From: Chryseobacterium nakagawai
Lineage (GTDB): Bacteria > Bacteroidota > Bacteroidia > Flavobacteriales > Weeksellaceae
DNA length: 64,000 bases
Reading direction: 5' to 3'
Assembly: GCF_900637665.1 (NCBI RefSeq)
Contig: NZ_LR134386.1
Span: 5,386,501-5,450,500 of the forward strand
Shown piece after piece: positions 18,254 to 25,755 of the stretch; positions within the stretch are counted from its first letter, which is position 1; each line of letters opens with the position of its first letter. The position numbers were made by a program, and so were the translations under genes. The notes beneath the pieces were generated by a model. That model was not told the origin of the DNA, ran no database searches, and saw only the letters and a list, made by a program, of their open reading frames with translations.

Positions 18254-18802
18254 ATGAATATGATGAAGAAAATAAGCAGCTGCACTATAGAACATTCAAA
18301 AATAACCGTTGGTGGAAACCTTATTTTTGAAACTGAAAATAATACATTCCCGGAATTTGCTAAAGAAGCCTATAAAACTTTAGAACTCAGCTATCCGAAA
18401 TTTCACAAAATGGATCATTTGAGTAAATTGGCCTTTCTAGCTGCCGAAATGATTTTAAAAAAGGAAGATCACAGCAGAACAGCGCTGGTTTTTGCTAACA
18501 AATCATCGAGTCTGGATACTGATTTCAAGTATCAGGAAAGTATCAATTCCCGGGAAAACTACTTTCCCAGTCCGGCAGTCTTTGTTTATACCCTGCCTAA
18601 CATCTGTGTAGGGGAAATCAGTATTAAACACAAAATGCAGACTGAAAATGCCTTTTTTGTTTTGGATGAATTTGATGAAAAATTTTTAACCGATTATAGC
18701 GAACAAATCCTTCAATCCGGAAAAGCAGATAAAGTATTATGTGGCTGGGTTGAATTATTTCAGGAAAATTACAAAGCTTTTGTATATTTGCTAACCTTGT
18801 AA
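18254..18802 (+). CDS. Short ketosynthase-like protein without active-site residues
   Basis: 182 residues from the ATG at 18254, one base after the preceding KS stop; a TTG frame start at 18212 is inside that gene. The stretch [25 protein letters not shown] (about 113-137) matches the region before and around the KS active site, but no catalytic Cys in a KS context and no HGT motif can be seen, and the C-terminal half of a KS is absent. It resembles the small '3-oxoacyl-ACP synthase' proteins found next to complete KS genes in polyene clusters and may act as a partner or chain-length subunit of its neighbour. It is not obviously a pseudogene: the frame is intact and coupled. Confidence 0.65.
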   Translation: MNMMKKISSCTIEHSKITVGGNLIFETENNTFPEFAKEAYKTLELSYPKFHKMDHLSKLAFLAAEMILKKEDHSRTALVFANKSSSLDTDFKYQESINSRENYFPSPAVFVYTLPNICVGEISIKHKMQTENAFFVLDEFDEKFLTDYSEQILQSGKADKVLCGWVELFQENYKAFVYLLTL

Positions 18803-18805
18803 AAA

Positions 18806-18880
18806 TGTAACAATATAACAATGTAGAAATGTAACAATTTTAGATATTGGTAAACTGTTACAATGATACATTGGTAAATT
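18806..18880. repeat. Foldback intergenic repeat, copy 1 of 4
   Basis: Imperfect inverted repeat built of TGTAACAATGTA-type units: the left arm around 18815-18840 and the right arm 18847-18880 pair at about 20 of 26 positions. It fills the gap before the ACP gene; three related foldbacks lie at 19161, 30038 and 31613. Confidence 0.75.
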
Positions 18881-18889
18881 AATTAAATT

Positions 18890-19147
18890 ATGGAAAACTT
18901 AAAAACTGAATTGAAGCACAAAATTATCGAAGTTCTTAACCTTGAAGACGTTTCTGTAGAGGAAATCAAAGATACAGATCCTTTATTCGGAGGTGGATTA
19001 GGATTAGATTCTATTGATGCTTTGGAATTAATCGTTCTTCTTGACAAAGATTACGGAATAAAATTAGCCGATCCTAAAAAAGGAAAGGAAATTTTCCAAT
19101 CTATCGATACCATGGCTAAATTCATCGAAGACAACAGGACAAAATAA
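18890..19147 (+). CDS. Acyl carrier protein
   Basis: 85 residues, acidic. The phosphopantetheine attachment site is Ser41 in GLGLDSIDALEL, with the conserved helix II following (LELIVLLDKDYGI). It carries growing chains for the neighbouring ketosynthases. It is probably the elongation ACP of the aryl-polyene part, but it could serve the starter unit, since a second ACP gene lies at 30118. It is flanked on both sides by foldback repeats, which leave gaps of 87 and 84 bp in an otherwise tight operon. Confidence 0.92.
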   Translation: MENLKTELKHKIIEVLNLEDVSVEEIKDTDPLFGGGLGLDSIDALELIVLLDKDYGIKLADPKKGKEIFQSIDTMAKFIEDNRTK

Positions 19148-19160
19148 ATTGATATAATAG

Positions 19161-19225
19161 TTTAACGGTGTATCAATGTAGTAATAATTGATAAACTGTT
19201 ACATTGATACATTGTTACATTATTT
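19161..19225. repeat. Foldback intergenic repeat, copy 2 of 4
   Basis: Perfect 12-bp arms TGTATCAATGTA (19169-19180) and TACATTGATACA (19200-19211) with further imperfect pairing outside. It occupies the whole gap between the ACP gene and the next ketosynthase gene. Confidence 0.8.
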
Positions 19226-19231
19226 AATAGA

Positions 19232-20431
19232 ATGAGTCAAAAAATTGCCATAACAGGAATGGGCATCATTTCCTCCATCGGAAACAATGTGGAGGAAAAT
19301 TTTATTTCATTACAATCCGGAAAACATGGTATTTCAGATATTCAGATGTTTGAAACCCGTCATGCCGGAGCTATTAAAACTGGTGAAATAAAATTATCTA
19401 ATGAGGAACTTGTACAGAAACTTCAGCTTAGTGAAGATAACAACATAACAAGAACTTCTTTATTAGGAATGGTTGCTGCACAAGAAGCTGTAGAAAGTGC
19501 CGGAATCTCAGACATCAACGGTTACAGAACCGGACTGATCTCCTCCACCAGTGTCGGAGGAATGGATATTACCGAAAAATACTTCTATTCTTACGAAGAC
19601 TTTCCTGAAAAGCAAAAATACATTGACGCTCATGATGCCGGAAATTCCTCATTGGCTATTGCCGATCATTTAGGAATAAAAGGCATGGTTTCTACCATAA
19701 GTACAGCTTGTTCATCTGCAGCCAATGCCATTATGATGGGAGCCAAACTTATTAAAAACGGAGTCTTGGATCGTGTTATCGTTGGGGGAACAGATTCCCT
19801 TTCAAAGTTTACATTAAACGGTTTTAATACCCTAATGATCCTTACAGATTCTTACAATACTCCTTTCGACAATGACAGAAAAGGGTTAAACCTTGGTGAA
19901 GCAGCCGCTTTCTTAGTCCTTGAATCCGAAGAAGTTGTTAAAAAGGAAAGCAAACAGGTACTTGCTTATCTTTCCGGATATGGAAACGCTAATGATGCTC
20001 ATCACCAGACCGCATCTTCAGAAAACGGACAAGGCGCATTCTTAGCAATGCAACAAGCTTTAAAAATTTCAGGCTTGAAAAAAGAAGACATCGATTATAT
20101 CAACGTTCATGGAACAGCAACTCCTAATAATGATTTATCTGAAGGAATTGCCATGATCAGAATATTTGGAGAAGATAATGTCCCTGAATTCAGCTCTACA
20201 AAAGCATTTACAGGACATACATTAGCTGCCGCTGCCGGAATTGAAGCTGTATTTTCAATTTTAGCAATGCAGCACAGTGTAATCTTCCCGAACCTGAATT
20301 TCAAAACGAAAATGGAAGAATTTAATCTGATACCGATTACTGAACTGAAGGGGAAAAATATCCATCATGTTCTTTCCAATTCATTTGGATTTGGTGGAAA
20401 CTGTTCAACCTTAATTTTCTCGAAATCATGA
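19232..20431 (+). CDS. Beta-ketoacyl-ACP synthase (ApeO-like catalytic KS of a KS/CLF pair)
   Basis: 399 residues, FabF-type. C160 (STACSSAAN), H293 (NVHGTATPNND) and H329 (AFTGHTLAAAAG) give the complete elongating triad, and the C-terminal GFGG turn is present (SFGFGGNCSTL). The next gene, a Cys-less KS homologue, overlaps it by four bases. In aryl-polyene systems a catalytic KS (ApeO) pairs with a chain-length factor (ApeC), so this gene is the best candidate for the main polyene-elongating KS. It is assigned by order and residues, not by alignment. Confidence 0.88.
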   Translation: MSQKIAITGMGIISSIGNNVEENFISLQSGKHGISDIQMFETRHAGAIKTGEIKLSNEELVQKLQLSEDNNITRTSLLGMVAAQEAVESAGISDINGYRTGLISSTSVGGMDITEKYFYSYEDFPEKQKYIDAHDAGNSSLAIADHLGIKGMVSTISTACSSAANAIMMGAKLIKNGVLDRVIVGGTDSLSKFTLNGFNTLMILTDSYNTPFDNDRKGLNLGEAAAFLVLESEEVVKKESKQVLAYLSGYGNANDAHHQTASSENGQGAFLAMQQALKISGLKKEDIDYINVHGTATPNNDLSEGIAMIRIFGEDNVPEFSSTKAFTGHTLAAAAGIEAVFSILAMQHSVIFPNLNFKTKMEEFNLIPITELKGKNIHHVLSNSFGFGGNCSTLIFSKS

Positions 20432-21489
20432 GTGCAGTATACATTAACAGTGCATCCTGTATCTCAGTTCAGGACACTTTAAATGAAAATATTCTTCAGA
20501 ATCTTAAGCCGGAAAATTCGGTGAAGCTGGTTAAAGCCATAGAACCTAATTACAAAGAGTTCATTCCTCCAGCTATGATCAGGAGAATGTCCAAAACGGT
20601 AAAAATGAGCTCTGTAGCATCACATTACGCTTTAAAAGAAGCCGGAATTGAACAACCTGATGCTATTATTGTAGGAACCGGCATGGGATGTTCACAGGAT
20701 TCTGAAAAGTTTCTGAAAAACGTAATTGATAATCATGAGGAGTTTTTAACCCCTACATTTTTTATCCAATCCACTCATAATACCGTGGCAGGTCAGATTG
20801 CACTGGGATTACGATGCCATGCCTACAACTTTACCTACGTTAACACCTCTTCATCACTGGAGTTTTCATTTTTGGATGCACAACTTCAGATCAATGACGG
20901 TGAAGCTGAAAATGTTCTGGTTGGATCTACTGATGAGCAAACTGACAGAACAATGGAACTTTACTGTCTGAATAATACAATTAAAAAAGAATCAGATTTT
21001 CCTGTGGATTATCTGCATTCTACTACCCATGGTGTTATCTGGGGGGAAGGAGCAAGCTTCTTTGTTATTGGAAAAGATAAAACAGAAAATTCCTATGCAA
21101 AACTGACTGATATTAAAATCAGTAATAGAGTGGAACTGCAAGAGACAACAGTTTTTATACAGGATTTTTTAACAAAGAATCATCTTTCAGCACAAGATAT
21201 TGATGCTGTAATTTTAGGGTTCAGTGGTGATGCAGACTCTGATCTTTATTACACAAAAGCTATGGACTTGTTTCCAAATTCTGCCTTATTGTATTACAAA
21301 CACCTGAGTGGGGAATTCAATACGGCGAGTGGTTTTTCTACGTTTATGGCTTGTCATATCCTTAAAAAGCAGCAAATTCCGGAAATAATGATGATTAACT
21401 CAGAGAGAAAAGAAGAAGTGAAAAATGTACTTCTTTACAATCATCTCGCAGGTAGCGATCATAGTTTGGTATTGCTGGAAAGAGCATAA
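20428..21489 (+). CDS. Chain-length-factor-like ketosynthase homologue
   Basis: 353 residues with KS fold features (IVGTGMGCSQDSEKF, GVIWGEGASFFVIG), but the nucleophile region reads YVNTSSSLEFS (about 138-147), where catalytic KSs have TACSS. The first His motif HGT is replaced (ILGFSGDADSD), while KHLSGEFNTASG keeps the last one. It is therefore expected to be non-condensing and to shape the product channel of the catalytic KS encoded immediately upstream, as ApeC or type II PKS chain-length factors do. The four-base overlap supports an equimolar complex. Confidence 0.8.
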   Translation: MSAVYINSASCISVQDTLNENILQNLKPENSVKLVKAIEPNYKEFIPPAMIRRMSKTVKMSSVASHYALKEAGIEQPDAIIVGTGMGCSQDSEKFLKNVIDNHEEFLTPTFFIQSTHNTVAGQIALGLRCHAYNFTYVNTSSSLEFSFLDAQLQINDGEAENVLVGSTDEQTDRTMELYCLNNTIKKESDFPVDYLHSTTHGVIWGEGASFFVIGKDKTENSYAKLTDIKISNRVELQETTVFIQDFLTKNHLSAQDIDAVILGFSGDADSDLYYTKAMDLFPNSALLYYKHLSGEFNTASGFSTFMACHILKKQQIPEIMMINSERKEEVKNVLLYNHLAGSDHSLVLLERA

Positions 21490-21522
21490 TTAAGATACTA
21501 CCCTACAACATAATTGTTGTTC

Positions 21523-21547
21523 TGTCATTCTGACGAAGGAAGAATCT
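21523..21547. repeat. Dispersed GTCATTCTGACG repeat, copy 1
   Basis: TGTCATTCTGACGAAGGAAG followed by AATCT. A near-identical copy with one extra base lies at 49542-49567. This repeat type is common in flavobacterial intergenic DNA. It sits in the 150-bp gap between the CLF-like gene and the deacetylase gene, where no other signal is evident. Confidence 0.75.
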
Positions 21548-21639
21548 ATACTTTTGTATTTCGGATTCCTTTCGTGGCTATAGGTAACATCCTGAATGTA
21601 GTTAGGAATCGTCAATCACGAACTCAAAAATAGTACATC

Positions 21640-22395
21640 ATGAAACATTATTCATTCATCCTATTTTATCTCTTCTGTAACGTTTTTATCTATGCGTTTC
21701 AGGGAAGTTTTTGGGTGTATATTGCATGTTTCCTAGCCTTTTCTGCCGTAGTGGTTTGGGGATCCTTTGCTATTGAACTGGGATATTTTGTCAACAGTAT
21801 TACTCATAAAAGAACAAAAATTAAGGAAGTTGCCCTCACTTTTGATGATGGTCCTACTGAATTCACTCCTAAGTTTTTAGACTTACTTAAAGAACATGAA
21901 ATAAAGGCAACTTTTTTCTGTATCGGAAAACAGATTGAAAAATATCCTGAAACATTTCAGAGAATTATTAATGAAGGACATGCCATTGGAAATCATACTT
22001 TATCCCATTCCAATTCAACCGGCTTTTTATCGACTTCAAAAATGACTGCAGAGATTGAAAACTGTGATGAAGTTATGAGAAATATTGGGAACCTGCGAAC
22101 AGATTTATACAGGCCTCCTTTCGGAGTTACCAATCCGAGCATTGCCAAAGCGATACAACGAACTCATAAAATCAGCATCGGCTGGAACGTCCGTTCTCTG
22201 GACACCATTACTGATGATGAAAAGAAAATCTATAAAAGAATAACTAAAGGTCTTAGAAAAGGAAGCATTATTCTCCTTCACGACACCTCAGAAAAAACGT
22301 ATCGTGTGCTGACAGATTTATTAGTATTTTTGGCGGATAAAAAGTATTCAACCTTTACCGTTGATTCCATTACAAATTCAAGAAAAAATGATTAA
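21640..22395 (+). CDS. Membrane-anchored polysaccharide deacetylase (NodB domain)
   Basis: 251 residues. Two hydrophobic segments (5-20 and 26-45) anchor an extracytoplasmic NodB domain. The motifs are TFDDGP (D69, D70) and the zinc-binding H119-T-L-S-H123 (GNHTLSHSN), followed by RPPFG (about 149). The family removes N- or O-acetyl groups from glycans such as peptidoglycan or exopolysaccharide. Such genes recur in flexirubin clusters, though the substrate there is unknown. It overlaps the LolA-like gene by 8 bp. Confidence 0.85.
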   Translation: MKHYSFILFYLFCNVFIYAFQGSFWVYIACFLAFSAVVVWGSFAIELGYFVNSITHKRTKIKEVALTFDDGPTEFTPKFLDLLKEHEIKATFFCIGKQIEKYPETFQRIINEGHAIGNHTLSHSNSTGFLSTSKMTAEIENCDEVMRNIGNLRTDLYRPPFGVTNPSIAKAIQRTHKISIGWNVRSLDTITDDEKKIYKRITKGLRKGSIILLHDTSEKTYRVLTDLLVFLADKKYSTFTVDSITNSRKND

Positions 22396-23014
22396 AAATA
22401 TTGCTTTTGGAGCATTTTTATTAATTTCTGGTTTCTTTTTTGCTCAAAACACGGCAATGTCAGGAGCAGAGGCTAAAGCATTCGTATCGAAAGTTTCAGC
22501 AGACACCAAGGAAATTAAAACTTTGCAGAGTGATTTTACCCAGACTAAAAAAATGGATTTTCTGGATAAAAGCATTGTTACTTACGGAAAAATGTCTCTA
22601 CAGACGCCCAATATGCTAAGCTGGAAATACACCAAGCCTTATCAGTACAGCATTGTTTTTAAAAGCAATAAGATCTACATCAATGATCAGGGGAAAAAAT
22701 CATCTGTAGATGCTAAGAGTAAAACTTTTGAAAAGATCAACAAACTGATTGTTGGCAGTTCAAACGGAACCATGTTCAATGATCCGGAATTTACAGTAAC
22801 GTATTTCAAAAACGGGAATTACAATGTAGCGAAGTTTGTTCCGAAGACTTCTCAGTTGCTCAAATATATTAAGCAGATTGAACTTTATTTCCCTAAAAAC
22901 CAGTCTACGGTTTCCCAAGTGAATATGACCGAAGCGTCCGGGGATACTACTAATATTGTTTTTAAAAATACCAAAATCAATGCTTCGATTCCTGCGTCAG
23001 AATTTACTTTATAG
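22388..23014 (+). CDS. LolA-family outer-membrane lipoprotein carrier
   Basis: 208 residues from the ATG at 22388; a TTG 27 bp upstream lies inside the deacetylase gene. Signal peptide MIKNIAFGAFLLISGFFFAQ, then the LolA fold with SDFTQTK (about 48-54) and LQTPNMLSWKYTKPYQYSIV, a typical LolA strand pattern. LolA shuttles lipoproteins or, in aryl-polyene clusters, probably the hydrophobic product through the periplasm. It is followed with a 35-bp overlap by a lipoprotein gene, giving a LolA/LolB-like pair for transfer to the outer membrane (inference). Confidence 0.85.
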   Translation: MIKNIAFGAFLLISGFFFAQNTAMSGAEAKAFVSKVSADTKEIKTLQSDFTQTKKMDFLDKSIVTYGKMSLQTPNMLSWKYTKPYQYSIVFKSNKIYINDQGKKSSVDAKSKTFEKINKLIVGSSNGTMFNDPEFTVTYFKNGNYNVAKFVPKTSQLLKYIKQIELYFPKNQSTVSQVNMTEASGDTTNIVFKNTKINASIPASEFTL

Positions 23015-23615
23015 CCTGATTCTGATATCGGTTATTTCTTGTAAGACTTATAAGCTTACTGATATAAAACCGGTCCCATCAACGGAAAAAACTGTTGAAA
23101 ATCTTTACTTTTCGTCAGCTGAAGATTATGTCTACAAATGTCAGATGGATGTTTATAAAAATCATGTAAGTGGTATTCTAATTGTCAAAAAATTGAATGA
23201 AACAACACATCGTGTTGCCCTAACTTCGGATTTTGGGAATAAACTGATTGATTTTGAAATCTCAGATAACGATTTTAAACTCAATTATGTACTTCCTGAT
23301 CTGGATAAGAAAATTGTCATTAATTTCTTGAAAAATGATTTCCAACAGCTGTTAAAGAGACAATATCCGGTGAATGAAAGTTTTGAAAATGAAAATACTA
23401 AAATCTTTCTCTCTAAGATTAATAATAAAAGCTATTATCTGTTCTTCAACAAAGAAAATAATTTGCTGAAACAGATCATTTACACAAAAAATAATCGGGA
23501 AAAAATCGATTTTACTTTTGATGCAAAAAAGCATATCTTCGCAGACAGCTTAAACTTACAACATAAGGATTTTAAGATCAATATAAAACTATTTCAAATA
23601 ACCGAAACAGAATGA
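22980..23615 (+). CDS. Lipoprotein, possible LolB-like acceptor
   Basis: 211 residues from the ATG at 22980, chosen over a TTG at 22956. The lipoprotein signal LLYSLILISVISC places the modified Cys at about 21. The rest is a beta-rich domain with no family I can name (YVYKCQMDVYKNHVSGILIV, then KKIVINFLKNDFQQLL). Size, lipobox and position after LolA suggest an outer-membrane acceptor like LolB, as in aryl-polyene loci that carry a LolA-lipoprotein pair, but sequence alone does not prove it. Confidence 0.7.
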   Translation: MLRFLRQNLLYSLILISVISCKTYKLTDIKPVPSTEKTVENLYFSSAEDYVYKCQMDVYKNHVSGILIVKKLNETTHRVALTSDFGNKLIDFEISDNDFKLNYVLPDLDKKIVINFLKNDFQQLLKRQYPVNESFENENTKIFLSKINNKSYYLFFNKENNLLKQIIYTKNNREKIDFTFDAKKHIFADSLNLQHKDFKINIKLFQITETE

Positions 23616-23692
23616 TTTCCAACGGCAAAACAGATTAACCTTGTTTTCCAACCTGGAGTTTTATCATACATTTAATCTTAAAAAATAAGATC

Positions 23693-24073
23693 ATGCAAAC
23701 CATTCTTACAGATTTTTATACGCTTACATCATACGAAAAGGCAGACAACGGAAGTTTTGTCGCTCATATCCATTTAAATAAGGATCATGATATTTTTAAG
23801 GGACATTTTCCAGGAAACCCTGTAACTCCGGGAGTTTGTATGATGCAGATCATTAAAGAACTGACCGAAGAATTTACAGGTTCAAAATTATTTTTAAAAA
23901 CAGCCTCCAATGTAAAGTTTATGGCGATCATTAATCCTTTTGAAACTCCTGATCTGAAACTTCAGCTGGATATTACGGAAGATGATGAAGATGTTAAAGT
24001 AAAAAATGTAACCTCTTTTGGCGAGACTATTGCATTGAAATTGTCTGTAAGCTATAAAAAATTAATGTCATGA
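23693..24073 (+). CDS. 3-hydroxyacyl-ACP dehydratase (ApeI/FabZ-like)
   Basis: 126 residues, single hot-dog domain. It has the classical motif GHFPGNPVTPGVCMMQ (about 37-52) with catalytic H38, unlike the two dehydratases at 8454 and 8892. In characterised aryl-polyene systems an ApeI-type and an ApeP-type dehydratase act together, so this is the likely ApeI partner. Its stop overlaps the next ATG by four bases. Confidence 0.88.
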   Translation: MQTILTDFYTLTSYEKADNGSFVAHIHLNKDHDIFKGHFPGNPVTPGVCMMQIIKELTEEFTGSKLFLKTASNVKFMAIINPFETPDLKLQLDITEDDEDVKVKNVTSFGETIALKLSVSYKKLMS

Positions 24074-24546
24074 AACTTATTTTATCCTTTGTAGCGGCAT
24101 TTTTATTTTTCTTTCAGTCTGATCTTGAAGCACTGAGAAACAGCTATGCCAAGGCCAATGATTCCAGCACTAATACATCCAGTTTTATTGAAATTGCAGA
24201 AAAACAATCCGGTTCTGATCCGGTAACTTTAGGCTATAAAGCGGCAGCCAAAATTATGGAAGCCAAAGTCTCTAAAGGAAATAGAAAAGCTCTTGTAAAG
24301 ACAGGAGCTACCAACCTTGAAGGAGTCATCAAAAGCAATCCCAATAATGCAGAACTTCGTCTGATCAGATTAAGCGTTCAGGAAAACATTCCTAAAATTG
24401 TAGGATACAGAGGAAGCTTAAAAGATGACAAAGCATTTCTTTTGAATAATTACAATAAGCAGAATACCGCTTTAAAAAACTATATCAAAAGGTTTGCAAT
24501 GCAGTCTAAAACCATGACCGAGGCGGAAAGAGCCACTTTAAAATAA
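24070..24546 (+). CDS. Secreted helical protein of unknown function in the flexirubin cluster
   Basis: 158 residues. The N-terminal hydrophobic stretch LILSFVAAFLFFF is a signal peptide or anchor, and the rest is charged and helical (EALRNSYAKANDSS, LEGVIKSNPNNAELRLIRLS), suggestive of TPR-like packing but too short to call. No family is recognised. It is coupled to the dehydratase upstream (ATGA) and 4 bp before the glycosyltransferase, so it belongs to the pigment operon and acts outside the cytoplasm. Confidence 0.7.
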   Translation: MKLILSFVAAFLFFFQSDLEALRNSYAKANDSSTNTSSFIEIAEKQSGSDPVTLGYKAAAKIMEAKVSKGNRKALVKTGATNLEGVIKSNPNNAELRLIRLSVQENIPKIVGYRGSLKDDKAFLLNNYNKQNTALKNYIKRFAMQSKTMTEAERATLK

Positions 24547-24550
24547 AAAC

Positions 24551-25723
24551 ATGTCCCTTGCTGAAGTACAGAATGCAATTTCTGAAAGGAAAATCTGCGT
24601 TTTAATACCTACCTACAATAATGAAAAGACCCTGAAAAGGGTCATTGACGGTGTTCTGGATTACACCGAAAGTATTATTGTCGTGAATGACGGTTCTACC
24701 GATTCTACCCCTCAGATTCTGAGCCAATATCCTCAGATCACAATAATCTCCTTACCTGAGAACAAAGGAAAGGGAAACGGGCTTAAAACAGGCTTCAGAG
24801 AGGCAAAAGAATTAGGTTATAACCATGCCATCACTATAGATTCTGATGGGCAGCATTATCCGGATGATATTCCTGTATTTGTAGAGGCTCTTCTTCAGGA
24901 AGATGAAGAGGTTATTTTGATTGGAAACAGAAATATGTCTCAGGACGGCATTCCAAAGAAAAGCAGTTTCGGAAATAGGTTTTCTAACTTCTGGTTTTGG
25001 TTTGAAACCGGAATTAAACTGGAAGACACGCAATCCGGGTATAGGTTCTATCCTTTGCATAAAATTCCAAAAAAATATTTTACCCCTAAGTTTGAATTTG
25101 AAATTGAGATCATTGTAAGAACCGCCTGGAGACATGTTCCGGTAAAAAATGTTCCGATAAAAGTCTTATATGATCCTGCAGAACGTGTTTCTCACTTCAG
25201 ACCGTTTAAAGATTTTACCAGAATCAGTATTCTGAATACTATTTTGGTAACCATCACCCTATTCTACATTATTCCGAGGAACTTCGTAAATAATTTCAAA
25301 AAAAAAAGCTTTAAAAGGTTCATAAAAGAAGATGTACTGGAAAGCGACGGAACTAACCGTACCAAAGCTTTTTCCATTGCACTTGGAGTTTTTATCGGAC
25401 TTTCTCCTTTCTGGGGATTTCAGACTTTACTTGTGATCAGCTTATCTGTACTTTTTAAACTGAATAAAGTGCTGGCATTTGTAGCTTCAAATGTGAGCCT
25501 TCCGCCCTTTATTCCTTTTATTATTGCCGCCTCTTTATTTCTGGGTGCTCCGTTTGTTGATGGAGACAGCAATTTCCTTAGCCAGGATCTTAATTTTGAT
25601 TTGATTAAAAATAATTTGCTTCAATATGTGATTGGAAGCTTTATCCTGAGCACCACACTATCTGCTATCGCCGGAATAAGTACTTTTCTTTTCCTGAATA
25701 AACTGAATCCCGAGAATAATTAG
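24551..25723 (+). CDS. Glycosyltransferase family 2 fused to a DUF2062 membrane domain
   Basis: 390 residues. Residues 14-230 are a GT2 domain: VLIPTYNNEKTLKRV, VVNDGSTDSTP and TIDSDGQHYPDD with the DxD-type metal site. Residues about 260-385 form a DUF2062 domain with membrane helices (FSIALGVFIGLSPFWGFQTL and NVSLPPFIPFIIAASLF). This fusion occurs in aryl-polyene and flexirubin clusters; it may glycosylate the pigment, its lipid anchor or a carrier. It is the last gene of the second plus-strand unit and is followed by a hairpin shared with the converging operon. Confidence 0.88.
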   Translation: MSLAEVQNAISERKICVLIPTYNNEKTLKRVIDGVLDYTESIIVVNDGSTDSTPQILSQYPQITIISLPENKGKGNGLKTGFREAKELGYNHAITIDSDGQHYPDDIPVFVEALLQEDEEVILIGNRNMSQDGIPKKSSFGNRFSNFWFWFETGIKLEDTQSGYRFYPLHKIPKKYFTPKFEFEIEIIVRTAWRHVPVKNVPIKVLYDPAERVSHFRPFKDFTRISILNTILVTITLFYIIPRNFVNNFKKKSFKRFIKEDVLESDGTNRTKAFSIALGVFIGLSPFWGFQTLLVISLSVLFKLNKVLAFVASNVSLPPFIPFIIAASLFLGAPFVDGDSNFLSQDLNFDLIKNNLLQYVIGSFILSTTLSAIAGISTFLFLNKLNPENN

Positions 25724-25731
25724 CTTAAAAG

Positions 25732-25754
25732 AAAAAACCCGAAAATATTCCGGG
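25732..25754 (-). terminator. Terminator between converging pigment operons
   Basis: On the minus strand CCCGGAATATTTTCGGG forms a 7-bp stem (one G-U pair) with a 3-nt loop, followed by six T. It lies just beyond the stop of the C45 enzyme gene; the hairpin may also stop plus-strand transcripts. Confidence 0.75.
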
Positions 25755-25755
25755 G

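Noticed and set aside
18806..19225. CRISPR array, because of short repeated units
   Set aside because: Units are degenerate, palindromic and not regularly spaced, with no cas genes.
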